From: Cristatella mucedo | Lineage: Eukaryota > Bryozoa > Phylactolaemata > Cristatellidae | NCBI GenBank assembly: GCA_009760855.2 | Contig: WPIO01000044.1 | Span: forward strand, 2,675,393 to 2,739,392 | Direction of reading: 5' to 3' | DNA length: 64,000 bases | Shown: in pieces, positions 1 through 10,984 of the stretch | Layout of the letters: every line of letters begins with the position of its first letter | Numbering within the stretch: position 1 is the first letter of the stretch | Notes under the pieces: model-generated | What the model was told of the DNA's origin: nothing | Seen by the model: only the letters and a program-made list of their open reading frames with translations | Database searches by the model: none | Position numbers and translations under genes: made by a program

Positions 1-1
1 C

Positions 2-253
2 GAATATTCAGAAGACTCAATCGATGATCCTGATTACGATCCAGAAATGGAAACTGAAATAAAATCTGAATCTTACGACTCTGAAGAGACTTCATACGTT
101 GATACTGAATCAGAAGACGAAGAATTAGATTTAGAAGAACTTCTATTTGGTAAGCATTATGAAGAACTCAGTGAAGATGAAATTAAATCATATGAAAGCT
201 TTCTACATGAAAAGGTATGTGGTGTAGATGAATCTGAAGGAGAAGAGAATTAA
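2..253 (+). CDS. Acidic Glu/Asp/Ser-rich protein, 3' part (copy A)
   Basis: The frame is open from the window edge to a TAA at 251-253, so the start lies outside. The product is dominated by Asp, Glu and Ser and ends in a less acidic tail around FGKHYEELSEDE. Copies B (35,839-35,495), C (61,150-60,935) and D (12,615-12,401) have equivalents next to polB. No known domain is recognised; such acidic proteins may bind basic virion or chromatin proteins, but that is inference. The next gene follows after 37 bp. Confidence 0.6.
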   Translation, partial: EYSEDSIDDPDYDPEMETEIKSESYDSEETSYVDTESEDEELDLEELLFGKHYEELSEDEIKSYESFLHEKVCGVDESEGEEN

Positions 254-290
254 TGTCAATTAAATAAAATTATCCTTTCGTATATAGAAA

Positions 291-579
291 ATGGATGTCT
301 CAAGAATTTTAAGTTGTGAACAAACTAGAGAAATTGCAAAGAAAATCTGTCTTCAAAAGCTTAAAAGAGAATATCAAAGAATAGTCAAACATTCACTTGA
401 TAAATATTATTCCAGATATTATTCCAGATATTGATAGTTCATATATTAGTATTCTTATAGATATATGTGACACGTGCGATAAACTAATGGAAAGTCGTAG
501 CAAGATAAATGGGATGCTTATAGAAGCAAACAAAAATCTAAAACCCCAAAAAACAAAACCAGGTGTACAAATTAATTAA
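291..579 (+). pseudogene. Small Cys-containing ORFan, MDVSRIL type (copy A)
   Basis: An ATG directly after TATATAGAAA opens a frame beginning MDVSRILSCE. Around 400-425 a short direct duplication containing TTATTCCAGATA shifts the frame, and the remaining half (ending PGVQIN) is read in another frame from 397 to 579. Homologues are at 35,527-35,252 and 60,910-60,635. The family shows a central IDIC-type segment and a Lys/Pro-rich tail. Function unknown; broken here. Confidence 0.6.
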
Positions 580-634
580 TAATCTTAATCTTAAAATCTG
601 TGTGCATGTAATTTTTTTATTATTATATAGGAAA

Positions 635-1150
635 ATGGCAGAAGTTACTGATCCAATGCTTGCAACTACAGCTGTTGCACTTAAATCATACATCGACTAT
701 CTTGGTTAATCGAGAATGATGGTATATGATGAACAACAACTCAATTCTGATATATCATATATGACTGATACGTCTGCTAAGAAATTCTATCTCAATGAAG
801 CAGATAATGAAGTGCAAAAGTTTATTAGTGCTGGTCAAACTGAGGTTCTATCAGGTCTTGAGACAAGAGTTAGATCTAAGATTGATGCTCTTTTTGATGA
901 TCCTAATGAAATTGCAGGTTACACGACTTGGATTACGACACAACTTCCAACTCTGTCTACAGTTATATCTGGAGTATCTGGAGTTAAGCCTGACATTTCT
1001 GGAATTGTTAAAGATGAGTGTTATGCAGTTCTTCTTGATATTTCTGATGGTATGAGTGCTAAACAAAAAGCCGCAGTGGCAGCAAAAGCAGCACTAGAAC
1101 AACCACAACCTGATCCAAATCACTGTTTAATTAATTTAACTAAAACATAA
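635..1150 (+). pseudogene. 159-aa conserved protein family (copy A), one in-frame stop
   Basis: Starts at the ATG following TTATATAGGAAA. The reading frame matches the intact 159-aa gene at 34,647-34,168 throughout but has a TAA at 707-709, about codon 25; downstream it is open to 1150. The protein is acidic and probably helical, with VTDP near the start and SGVKPDIS near the C-terminus. No domain is recognised. It follows the small ORFan and precedes the 121-aa family, the same order as copy C on the opposite strand. Confidence 0.6.
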
Positions 1151-1166
1151 AAAGAATATATAGAAA

Positions 1167-1276
1167 ATGAGAGTTGAGACAAGAAGTAAAGACTGTCATG
1201 AAGAAGTACAAGGTTAACAGTATTTAAGCTTTAAAATCTGTTCTTATCCAATGGGTAGAATTGAAGACATCAGATC
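1167..1276 (+). pseudogene. 121-aa family, 5' fragment (copy A)
   Basis: The ATG follows ATATATAGAAA. The start (VETRSKD) and, in another frame, SYPMGRIEDIRS match the intact gene at 59,105-58,740. A frameshift lies near 1210, and the gene is cut at about 1276 where a LINE fragment begins. Function unknown. Confidence 0.5.
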
Positions 1277-1400
1277 AAATTGGCTTTGCCAGCATATCTC
1301 CAGTTGAATCAGCTCGAAATCTAGGTGTCATATTCCAAAGCGACCTCTCGTTAGACGACCATATCAGCTCCACAGTCAAATCTGCCTATTTTCACCTTTT
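1277..1400 (+). mobile_element. LINE reverse transcriptase fragment (CR1/L2-like)
   Basis: About 120 bp encodes a stretch with ARNLGVIFQSDLSLDDHI and STVKSAYFHL, the region just downstream of the catalytic core in CR1/L2-type reverse transcriptases. It is more GC-rich than its flanks and separates the truncated 121-aa family gene from the fibre-1 pseudogene. It is too short to assign to a family and has no 3' end. Confidence 0.65.
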
Positions 1401-1419
1401 TTTCTATAACCTAAAATTT

Positions 1420-2220
1420 CTATACAATACTAACCATAAAATCTATAAAAGTAATTCCACTTGCAACTGTAAACTTATCAATAGCATATCTACATGTTCC
1501 ATCAATATTAATTATTAAAACTATTGTACCACTTACACCATAAGTATTATCAGTAGTTAATTCTACATAAGAATTAGTTTTATCAGTTGCATACATAATA
1601 TTAGATACCATACTAAAATTAGGTAATACTCCTGGAAAGAATGTTTTAAGATTAGTTGCATATGCGATAACGTTCCCTGTTTGTGCAATAACTGGCATAT
1701 CTCCAGGTGTAAGTTGTTGAGGTTGAAATGCATTTCCTGTACTTCCATTAGCAGTACTAGAACTCAAAGCTATATATATAAATGATACTTGTTTAGTACT
1801 ATCAACATATTGTTTTCTTACTACATCAGAATCTTTTGCATTTATAATATTCTTATTTCCCATATCAATACTTGATATTGCTTTACCTTGAAATACTGGT
1901 GTCATACTTTTTAATAATCCATAGTTTATTATTTTATAAGGTCTTAGATCTGAATAGACAGTTCCATCAGCAGAATTACCAGATATACCATAAACACTCT
2001 TACAATTCAATTGTGATTTCATTATTGCACCTTTTTAAGGTAATAAATCAGTTAGACTTGATACTGTTGCTAATTCTCTTGAACCAGCACTTGAACTAAG
2101 AACATAATCTAGTCTTATAGCGTCACCACTATTAACAGGAAAGCCTAAATTAGTTATTCTATTCTTATTTGCATTAAGATCAGTATAAATATTTCCATTA
2201 ACTTTTCTTACTTTTTCGAT
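1420..2220 (-). pseudogene. Fibre-1, phage-tail-fibre-like repeat protein (copy A)
   Basis: Homologous to the fibre-1 genes at 31,424 and 55,969. The N-terminal half carries repeats of the type N-x-I-x-N-L-x-x-P-x-x-x-x-D-A (ITNLGFPV), and the C-terminal domain ends near TVASGITFIDF. Two defects are visible: the start codon position reads ATC (2218-2220), and a TAA interrupts the frame at 2035-2037. The opposing membrane-protein gene starts 12 bp away at 2233. A receptor-binding role is inferred from the repeat type. Confidence 0.65.
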
Positions 2221-2970
2221 TACTTATAATACATGATGAAAAAAGCAAGAGCAAGAAGACGTAAAGGTGTTGGTGAAGATGTCAAAGGAGTTTCTACAGC
2301 TAAAGATGTAATAGAAGGTGTTAAAACTGCGACAAATGTGGGTGAAAAAGTCATTACAAAAGTGGTTCCAAAGATTGCTGCGAAATTATCATTAGGAGCT
2401 TCTGAAAAGATTGCTACATTAGTACCTAAAGTTGTACAATCTCTTTAAGCAATTGGTGCTGATGCTAATGTTTTAGGAGGATTCCTTTCTGGAATTACAA
2501 GGATTGTAGATCTAGGACTATTTGTTAAAGAAATTGTAGATGATATCAATTCTGGAAAATATGGACAAGTGCTTTGGAAAACAATGTCAGAGAAAAAAAG
2601 ATTAGAAAAGATTATTGCATCTTTATAATTCAGTCTTAAAATTACTGATAATTTAATTGCTGCAGAAAAAGACTTATATCCTTGGTATTGGAATCCAAGT
2701 GAATTCTTAAGTGACGTCATTGGAGAAAAAGTAGAATGAGATGCTGCTCAATCAGGTCCTAAATCTTGGTCAAAGAATTTCTTAGAAGTAAGATCTGGAG
2801 GCTTTTTACCTGCTATACCTGCTATCATTACAGCCATTGCAGGAATTGTTGCTGGTGTTGGAACAGGTGTTTCAATTGCTGTTGCTATTGCAGGTCTAAT
2901 AAAGAAGTTAATAGATGAGACGATGTTTACAGGAAAAGCACCTCCAATGAGAACACAAAAGGAAAGAATG

Positions 2971-3946
2971 TAATGTATCTCCGTCAGTAACTCCACAAAG
3001 TCAAAAAGACCATGTGGGTGTTACGCAGGAGAGTTTTGTATAGCACACTCACAGCCTAAGCGGCTTTCGGTACGCATTCGGTAGCCAACAGACTTCGTCT
3101 CACGCAACAAAGAGAAAGTGGTGAAGCATAGCAGAGTCAGAAGACCAGTTGAGGTAGTGAGTAGCATAGAAGTAGCAGTTCAGGACCGCTGAAAAAGATG
3201 TGCCATAGTCGGCAGTAGGAGAGTAGATGTCGTTGCGTAATAATTGTGGAAGCGAGTTCCACAGTCTAGGACCTGCAGAGCTAAAGCTTCTGTCGCCAAC
3301 TGTCTTTAAGCGGAGGAATGGGACAGCTAATTTATTGTCCACACAGGACCTGAGGGCGCGAACAGGCTGAAACTGATGCAGCAGTTCAGCTAGGTACGAA
3401 GGAGCCAAGCCGTTACGGGCCTTGTGGGTCAGCGTAAGAACTTTGCTCTGTATCCTTTGCTCAACCGGCAACCATCCTAGCTCTTTCAGCAAAGGTGACA
3501 CGTGCTCAAACCGCTGGGACTTGAAGACCAGCCTTGCAGCCATATTCATAGTCCGCTGTAGTGGCATAATAGCTTTCTTTGGTAGCCCAGCCAAAAGGGA
3601 ATTACAATAATCAAGCCGAGACAGAACTAAAGAGCTAGTTAAATTTTTTACAAGCCACTGTGGGAGACAGCTTCTAATCTTGGATAGGGATCGGATGTGA
3701 TGGCTATCTGTAGAGGCAGTCTTCTGAATGAAGCTTTTGAAATTGAGGCAGCTGTCGAACACGACATCTAGATTACGAGCAAGTGGTGACGGCCGCACAA
3801 TAGCATCACCTATTAGAACAGCAAAGCCTTTTAATCCAGCCACACGCTTAGGGTGTCCTATGAGAAGCAGTTCGATTTTATCGTCATTTAATTTCAGGAA
3901 GTTTTCCGACATCCAGGATCGAATATCGGCAAGGCAAGCATTCAGT
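2971..3946 (-). mobile_element. 5'-truncated CR1/L2-like LINE
   Basis: A GC-richer block inserted in the membrane-protein gene, antisense to it. It encodes the C-terminal part of a reverse transcriptase ORF and its 3' UTR, ending in TGACGGAGATACATTAC, the same end as the LINE at 4766-5198. The 5' end is truncated within the RT domain. A clear target duplication is not visible. Confidence 0.8.
3100..3912 (-). pseudogene. LINE reverse transcriptase, C-terminal part
   Basis: A 270-codon open frame with the CR1/L2 hallmarks in order: LKLNDDKIELLLIG, then ARNLDVVFDS, LDYCNSLLAGLP, and the C-terminal signature APSYLAEL and RLWNSLPQLLR. The catalytic N-terminal part (palm domain with the YADD box) is absent because of 5' truncation, so this copy is inactive. 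Codon use and GC content differ sharply from the viral genes around it. Confidence 0.8.
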
Positions 3947-4345
3947 ATGCTTTAACATTGCAAAACATTGTCTAAAAAATGCTATTACTGATTTGAGGAA
4001 CATGATATTATTGATAAAAAAAGGAATTGATATTGATGTTTCTGGAAAGGTATAGAATTCAGAAGAACAGATTGGATTATTTTGATAAAGGAATTAGATT
4101 AGTTGATAGCAAAGGAGTGGACTACTCACCAGAACTAAGGAGAGATATAAGAAAAGTAGAATCTTCAACGGTTGGTGGAAAAAAGACTTGTGATCATAAG
4201 GCGGAGTCAGCAATGCTACTTAGTATTGTCTATGCTAGAGGTGCTAGTCAGGAAGAGATACCTAGAGAAGTACTGAAATTAAGAGATGAGTTAAAACAAA
4301 GGTGTAGTAACTAATATATCTTTAAATTATTTTAATTTATATAGA

Positions 4346-5552
4346 ATGAGTTATTTCGAAACGAAACTAGCTTTATCTGATCATCAACTGAAGCAAATAC
4401 ATAAATCAACTGAACCAATCTCAATTCGCTTGAAACACTCTGATCTTTCTGGAAGTATTCCAATTCTTCTTACTAGTACTCAACTAGCAAGAATTAAAAA
4501 GACTAAAACAAAAGGTATTTGATTGCACTTGAATATTTCACTGAAGCAATTAAAAGCAAATAGAAAAACAGGAAGTGGTCTCGTAGATTTGATCAATAAA
4601 CTAACTGGGAATCGTGAAATGCAAATGAAACTCCCAAAAGGAGTACAATCAGAAGAGGCTCCAGGTGGATCATTCAATGGTACTGGAAAATGTAGCTATG
4701 TCGGGCCTGGCACCAAATTTACTTAAAGGATGAATGCATGCTACGAGGGGGGTCAATGCTCTAGTCAATTCATACCTAGCTGAACTGCTGCATCAGTTTC
4801 AGCCTGTTCGCTCCCTCAGGTCCTGTGTGGACAATAAATTAGCTGTCACATTCCTTTGCTTAAAGTCAGTTGGCGACAAAAGCTTTAGCTCTGCAGGTCC
4901 TAGACTGTGGAACTCGCTTCCACAATTCTTGCGCAACGACAACTACTCTCCTACTGCCGACTATGACACATCTTTTTCAGCGGTCCTGAACTGCTACTTT
5001 TACGCTACTCACTACCTCAACTGGTCTCCTGACTCTGCTATGCTTCCCACTTTCTCTTTGTTGCGTGAGACGAAGTCTGTTGGCTACCGAATGCGTACTA
5101 AAAGCCGCTTAGGCTGTGAGTGCGCTCTACAAAACTCTCCTGCGTAACACCCACATGGTCTTTATGACTTTGTGGAATTACTGACGGAGATACATTACAA
5201 ATTGGCTTTAATCCACAATCATACGCATACCGAGACTTCATCAGGTCCCGAACCAAAACGTACAGAAACAAGAAATTTACCTGATTTAGTTTTAGAAGAA
5301 TCAGCTGCACGAATAGTATTAGATCCCAGACAACCTGCATACGTTCGTGAAGATGCAAAAACGGTGGCAGCGATCATGGCTGCTAAAACCAAATTAGGAC
5401 TTGGACTTATCGGTGGAAGTATGTTGGACAATTTGTTTGCAATGAAGTTCTTCAAAGACAAATTAAAAAATCCATCAAGTATAAGTAAGATAACAAATTA
5501 TGCAAAGAATCTTGTTGATAAGATGTTAGCTATAACTAGAAAAAATATATAA
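4346..5552 (+). pseudogene. PLA2-domain virion protein with pVI/pX-like N-terminus (copy A)
   Basis: Starts after TTATATAGA. The N-terminus has the LSDHQ ... ISIRL ... LTSTQLARI pattern known from Polinton pX/pVI-like proteins, followed by a basic segment (LSLKQL-like) and a phospholipase A2 loop (YVGPGTKF). A TGA at 4520-4522 and a TAA at 4724-4726 break it. A LINE at 4766-5198 replaces the region around the expected His-Asp active site; downstream the frame resumes with LALIHNH and ends at 5552. In parvovirus VP1 and some Polintons this domain breaches endosomal membranes. Confidence 0.7.
4766..5198 (+). mobile_element. 5'-truncated CR1/L2-like LINE fragment
   Basis: About 430 bp encoding the LINE C-terminal signature (SYLAELLHQFQPVRSL, RLWNSLPQFLR) and the same 3' UTR as the element at 2971-3946, in opposite orientation, ending TGACGGAGATACATTACA. 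It is inserted inside the PLA2 gene. The two copies are closely similar over their shared length. Confidence 0.8.
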
Positions 5553-5606
5553 AAAAATTTAAATAACTAATCTAATTTTTGTTTTGTTTTATGTGTCATA
5601 TATTTT

Positions 5607-6111
5607 TTATCTAGTAATCAGCAGGATTGAATTTATGTTGCCCTTGTTTTTATCGACATTATAAACTTTAACTTGTTCAAGCTTCAATCTAATATTAAGT
5701 CTTTCTTCTGAATTATAAGTATCTTTAGTTACGTACCCTCCATCAAGAATTCCAGTAACAGCAAAGTTATTACCAAATTTTTGAATTACTTTAGCAACAC
5801 TACTGAATTTCATTTGTTTGTTCTTTTGATCAAAAAAATTCCTTGGTTTAGTACCAAATGCAATTCTTATACCAATAGTTGAACGACTAGACATATCATA
5901 ACCACTGTATTCAAGCTTCATAATTGCTCTATCAGCAACATTTTCTAGCACAGGTCTAATATCTTCAGTGATACAGATCCATGCATTGAAGTATGGTTTA
6001 GAATCTTTACTAATTTTCTCTTCCATATGAATACGAGCAGGTCATTACCAAATTTCCTTTAGGAATTACACCAGAAGAATTTTCAAGTACTACGAATTTT
6101 TTGTTATCCAT
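5607..6111 (-). pseudogene. 160-aa conserved viral protein (copy A)
   Basis: The ATG is preceded by TATAGAA on the minus strand. The protein has a short N-terminus with VVLEN and IPKG, a SKDSKPYF segment, and a mixed alpha/beta remainder including FDQKNKQMKF and VTGILDG. A frameshift lies near 6030. Homologues are at 28,060 and 52,445. Placement between PLA2 and protease genes is conserved in all copies, the gene converging on PLA2. No domain is recognised; a DNA-binding or scaffold role would be guesswork. Confidence 0.55.
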
Positions 6112-6140
6112 TTCTATACAAGGAAAAGAAAATGTTTAAA

Positions 6141-7345
<1,205 letters not shown>

Positions 7346-7366
7346 ATCTATTATAATATAGAAAAA

Positions 7367-7631
7367 ATGTCGCAAGTTACCAATGTTGGATCAAACTGGA
7401 AATAGAATAGGTTATGCAACACCGTTAAAAACTTTTATTCCGGGTTCAGTAAATAACTTTGCTCTGATATCTAGTGTGCTACGGTCTACAAATACTACTG
7501 GAGTATTCCTTGATTTAACAAGTGACAATACTTATGGTGTATCAGGATTATTAGTTTTAGTAATAAATATTGATGGATCATGTAGTTATGTTATTAACAA
7601 TTTTATTGATGCAAGTAATGCAATCTATTGA
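7367..7631 (+). pseudogene. Fibre-1 C-terminal fragment joined to an ATPase-like start
   Basis: From 7383 the frame encodes the fibre-1 C-terminal domain (ATPLKTFIPG, DNTYGVSG, INIDGSC), ending at 7631. Immediately upstream, ATG 7367 with MSQV after AATATAGAAAAA resembles the ATPase start that is divergent from the zinc-ribbon gene in copies B and C. It therefore appears that fibre sequence was joined to the first codons of the ATPase gene. The next fibre gene follows after 24 bp. Confidence 0.55.
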
Positions 7632-7655
7632 TTTTCTTGTTAGTATAGTATAGAA

Positions 7656-8336
7656 ATGTCATTAGGATATCGTAAAAAGGCTGCACATTCAAAAAATTAC
7701 ATTCGAAAGAGTGGTGATATGATGTCTGGGTCTTTAAATATGAATCAGAATTTGATTAAAAAAGTTGGAGATTCTGTTGACTCTCGAGATGCGGTAAATA
7801 GAAAATATATATACAAAAACTTTGTTATTAAAATTTATAGAGGAACAACTGCCGATTGAGATATAAACATGAATAATCATTGACTAATATATCTTGCTAA
7901 TCCTATCAATCCAAGTGATGCTGCTACAAAAGATTATGCTGATACTAAACTGTCAAAAACTGGTGGAACTATTGCTGGTGTGCTAACTGTAAATGGCATA
8001 CTAAGCATTGCTAATCCACCAACTTCACTTTCATCATCTGATGTTGCAATTGTTGCTTATATGGATGCTAATTTTGTAAAGCAGAACAATGGATCAGTTA
8101 ATAGTGATTTAGATATGAATGGTTATCTAATTATTATAAAAAGTGATCCTGTTGCTCTGGTTGATGGAGTAAATCTTGGTTATCTAAATAGAATATCTGA
8201 TGGAAATGTAGGCACTATAAGATTCAAAGTAATTATTCATGGGTCACTAATTACAGATATTTATGGTAAAACAGCTAATGGAAGGTGGATTACTAACATT
8301 GGTAATTTTACTACTCCAAGAGGACTATTTGTAGTA
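7656..8336 (+). pseudogene. Fibre-2, repeat protein (copy A)
   Basis: Begins after AGTATAGAA. Carries several N-L-x-x-P-x-x-x-x-D-A-x-x-x-x-Y-x-D repeats (IYLANPINPSDAATKDYAD; VALVDGVNLGYLN) separated by turns such as DMNGY. Two TGA codons at 7857 and 7881 interrupt an otherwise single frame. The viral sequence is lost at about 8336, where GC-rich foreign sequence starts. Homologous to 32,290 and 56,838. Trimeric fibre shaft and attachment is the inferred role. Confidence 0.6.
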
Positions 8337-8523
8337 AGCGTCGCTGCTACCGAGGTGTGAAGCGATCGGATGAGGAAACGATTGCGTAAACGATCGGGCG
8401 ATGATCGGTGAGCACCGAGAAAGCCCGGCCTTCCACAAAGTAGCGGAAATGTCGGAGCGAAGAGTAAATAGCGAGAAGCTCACGGTCGAAAGTCGAGTAG
8501 CGAGATTCCGCGGGTGAGAAGGG
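8337..8523. other. GC-rich non-viral insert of unknown origin
   Basis: About 185 bp with a composition unlike the flanks, rich in CGATCG-like words (CGATCGG, GATCGGG) and without a convincing open frame or LINE signature. It separates the fibre-2 fragment from a polB fragment. It could be a short host sequence or a non-autonomous element; no inverted ends are visible. Confidence 0.5.
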
Positions 8524-9207
8524 CAATTGTAAAATAAGATTGTTTTGTAAGAGATGTCTTTCAAGATTCTATGAGGAGGAGAAATTAAATAAACACATTT
8601 CTGATTGAAATTCAGAACATTGTGGAACATCAAGAATAAAATGCCTTCAGCTAATACAAATAAAGATAGTACAGGAGATTTAGTTATGTTTAGAGATTTT
8701 AATAAAGTGATTAGATCGCCATTAGTTGCATATGCAGACTTTGAATGTTTATTAGGATCTATTGATAAACCAGAGGAGTCAATAAATGAATTAGTTAACC
8801 AACATAAACCTTGTTCTGCTGCTTATGTAATTATAAATCATGAGGGGAATGTTGTATCAAAATATAAACAAACTGTTGGCCCTGATTGCATTAGTAAATT
8901 CATTCTCTCTTTAAAAGAAGATTGTAAAGAGCAAGTAGAGAAACTTATAGAACTACTTGAAAGTTTTTGATAAAACAACTATGACATTTGAACAAAAAGA
9001 TTACACATATATATACACATACATACATACATTACACACATATATATATATATTATACATCTGTTTGTTGGATCTGTGGAAAGTGTTTAAAAGAAGAATT
9101 AAAAGTATTGGATCATTGTCACCTTACTTGTAAATATCGAGGTGCTGCACATGATGGTTGTAATAAAAAACTAAGAATTTGTCCAAAAATATTTAAACTT
9201 CCATTTT
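8524..9207 (+). pseudogene. polB: polB N-terminal fragment (D-type polymerase)
   Basis: Encodes the region ahead of the exonuclease domain in Polinton polymerases: a Cys-pair zinc motif (FCKRCLSRF), HCGTSRIKMP, then RSPLVAYADFECLLG. After an AT/CA microsatellite (8993-9058) it continues with the endonuclease-VII-like motif CWICGKC ... DHCH ... YRGAAHDGCN. The wording resembles canonical Polinton polymerases more than the polB of copies B and C. No polymerase domain is present. Confidence 0.7.
8993..9058. repeat. (TA)n/(CA)n microsatellite within polB fragment
   Basis: Alternating ACACATATATAT-type and ACATACAT-type sequence interrupts the polB fragment between the exonuclease-side part and the zinc endonuclease-VII-like motif. 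Confidence 0.85.
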
Positions 9208-9356
9208 ATAAAATGTAAAACACCTACAGACAGTATTCATGAGGAGTATGTTAAAGTAGATAGCACAAAAAGACCTAGAGGAATGACTAAAGCAATTTGT
9301 ACAATTTGTGAACATAAGAAATCAAAATTTGTTAGACTTAAAGGAGAAAATGTTGG
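9208..9356 (+). pseudogene. Zinc-ribbon fragment of the zinc/protease gene
   Basis: Encodes CKTPTDSIHEEYVKVDST and the second Cys pair CTICEHKKSKF, matching the N-terminal zinc ribbon of the genes at 27,127 and 51,723. It is joined on both sides to fragments of other viral genes (polB before, ATPase after). Confidence 0.65.
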
Positions 9357-9518
9357 TATGATATTGATAGGAAACAATTCAAAGATTGGGTTAACTCTTG
9401 CACGAGAAACTGTTTTGAATATTGTGTCATAGACTTAACTAAAACTGAATCGGAAGGTATATTTTGGTCGGTTGATTCAACTGGAAAGCAATTAACTACT
9501 ATTTTTAATTCTTTATAG
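9357..9518 (+). pseudogene. Packaging ATPase, C-terminal fragment
   Basis: The frame with YCVIDLTKTES and FWSVDSTGKQLTTIF matches the C-terminus of the ATPase genes at 27,106-26,439 and 51,695-51,025, ending at a TAG (9516-9518). The Walker motifs are absent. The coiled-coil gene follows, as it does in the intact order. Confidence 0.65.
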
Positions 9519-9528
9519 ATATAGCAAA

Positions 9529-9882
9529 ATGATAAACGGAAAGATTTATTCAAGCAGGAAACCTTACAAAGGAATGTTCATGAAGCACTCGACTATGAAG
9601 AGAAACTAGAAAACCTACAAGACTTAAGAGATGCGAATATTCTACAAAACGACCAAGAAATTCAAAGACTTGAAAGCAGATATATCTGCTAGAGATGCAG
9701 TTGAACACCAATTAAACCAGCAAGCACTAGAAAGATCAACAGATAATTCAGGTAATGTTGTTATTGAAAAACTTGAAAGAGTTAGACCAAAACTTGTAAT
9801 GCAGATGGAGAACAAAAACCAATTACACAAATTAACAGATAAAGCTTTGGAATATAAATTTGAACTAGACTTAGTTGCTTGA
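9529..9882 (+). pseudogene. Coiled-coil protein next to ATPase, N-terminal part (copy A)
   Basis: Starts with MINGKIYS and, after a frameshift near 9570, continues with a charged heptad-rich stretch (ARDAVEHQLNQQAL). Homologous to 26,426 and 51,014. The C-terminal half, which carries the long charged region in the other copies, is missing; the sequence passes into antisense MCP at about 9886. Confidence 0.6.
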
Positions 9883-9885
9883 TTG

Positions 9886-10018
9886 AGTGCTGTGATTGTA
9901 ACATTTTCATAGCGTCTAAAACTGTAGTTTAGTCTAATTTTCTTTGATCTCTCACTTGAGATATCTGCAAGTGCTCTTTGGATACTTTCTTTTGGTACAA
10001 CACATGGAACGACAAGTC
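9886..10018 (-). pseudogene. Major capsid protein fragment
   Basis: Antisense match to the part of the MCP gene around 22,010-22,140: the frames encode RRYENVTI-like sequence and a KESIQRALADIS-like stretch. About 130 bp remains, in the opposite orientation to the fragments on either side. Confidence 0.6.
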
Positions 10019-10215
10019 TGTCTTCAAAAATTAAAACGAGCTGATCACAGAATTGTTAAGCATTCACTTGATAAACTTATTCCTGATTTAGATGATTTTT
10101 TATTAGCGTTCTTGTAGAGATTTGTGACACATATGATAAACTAATGGAGTGTCGTAGTAAAATAAATTCAACGTTGTCAGAAGCAGATACAAAATCAAAA
10201 ATCGAAAACTCTCAA
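10014..10215 (+). pseudogene. Small ORFan fragment, MDVSRIL type
   Basis: Encodes VCLQKLKRADHRIVKHSLDK, matching residues 20-40 of the small ORFan at 60,910-60,635, then loses frame. It is joined to MCP sequence on its left with only a few ambiguous bases, a clean fusion of unrelated gene fragments. Confidence 0.55.
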
Positions 10216-10254
10216 AATGTCATTTTGTTAAATTTGTTTTAGTTTTATATAGAA

Positions 10255-10335
10255 ATGAGTATTGAATCAGTAGAGAATGATATTGATAGAATTATATGCT
10301 GTGAAACATCTAGAAGGAAAAGCGAACTGTCCTAA
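10255..10335 (+). pseudogene. Small ORFan fragment next to the terminal repeat
   Basis: An ATG directly follows TTTATATAGAA and begins MSIESVENDIDRIICCETS, resembling the N-termini of the small ORFans (MEDEIERIFACY at 35,215; MNENEIKRISLC at 60,598). After about 22 codons it runs into the terminal repeat and stops. Confidence 0.5.
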
Positions 10336-10356
10336 TAGGGTACTTTTCTTACAACA
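10323..10356. repeat. Viral terminal inverted repeat, right end of copy A
   Basis: Read inward on the minus strand it begins TGTTGTAAGAAAAGTACCCT and continues TATTAGGACAGTT. The first about 22 bases are identical to the end of copy B at 39,933. Gypsy gag sequence begins directly outside it. This marks a genuine element end rather than a random break. Confidence 0.75.
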
Positions 10357-10967
10357 TGCGCCGGCTTCTCGCAGGCGAGCCGCTCGTCGATCGCACGCTG
10401 AGTCAGTTCCTCCGGCATGTACGGCAGCTACTAGGCGATGAACGTGACCGGTTCGGTGAAGCCCTTTTGCGTGAACTGTTCCTGCAGCGCCTACCGGCCG
10501 ATGTCCGCATGGTTCTATCAGGTTGCGACGCCCCGCTCGGCGTTAGCACGCTTGCGGAAATGGCCGACCGCATGCTCGAAGCCTCGGCACGTTACGTAGC
10601 CGCCGTTACACCACCAGCCACCGTAACGTTACGGCAGACGCTGCCTCTGATAGCCGCCGCCCGGTCGGCTAAATCCGAGCGAGAGCAGCACTGCTCATTG
10701 TCAGAGTTACGGTCTCTGAAAGCTGAGGTGTTAGCCCTGCGAGAAGAACCCCACAGGACCAACCAGGATAGACGCGGGGACTGGCGGGGACGCAACCGTT
10801 CTCGTAGCAGTTTCCCTAGCAGGCAGCAGCTCCGACCGCGAGCTGGTGCTCAAGGACAGCGGTCTCCTAATGGCGGCTGGTGCTTCTATCACGCACGATT
10901 TGGGGACAAGGTTTTCCAGTGCCGACCGGGTTGCAAGTTTCCTTTAAACAGGAACCCGGACTGTTAG
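10357..10967 (+). pseudogene. gag: Gypsy gag, C-terminal half
   Basis: About 203 codons. The start is RRLLAGEPL, typical of the capsid-domain end of metazoan Gypsy gag (xxLLxGExLGDRTPSQxLRxM pattern), continuing with LFLQRLPADVRMVL and ending in a CCHC-like knuckle (CFYHARFGDKVFQC). There is no true start codon: the gag N-terminus is elsewhere in the window. Confidence 0.8.
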
Positions 10968-10984
10968 CGCAGGCGGCGCCACAG

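Larger units (their letters stand above)
2233..4314 (+). pseudogene. Virion membrane-type protein (copy A), split by a LINE
   Basis: A basic N-terminus (KKARARRRK) is followed by an amphipathic region rich in VTK/KVV motifs, then after several stops a hydrophobic Ala/Gly/Ile-rich stretch (IAGIVAGVGTGVSIAVAIAG, about 2830-2900) that could span a membrane twice. A stop at 2446-2448 and others follow; a LINE occupies 2971-3946. The C-terminal part resumes after it and ends KQRCSN at 4314. Homologues are at 31,127-30,022 and 55,955-54,856. A membrane-active role in the virion is inferred from the hydrophobic segment and the neighbouring PLA2 gene. Confidence 0.6.

Noticed and set aside
795..1066. 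Overlapping open frames inside the 159-aa gene
   Set aside because: They are low-complexity shadows of the real frame without a start motif or homologue.
635..1150. Alternative genetic code explaining in-frame stops
   Set aside because: TAA, TGA and TAG all interrupt frames at scattered positions along with frameshifts and insertions, while intact copies end at the same stops.
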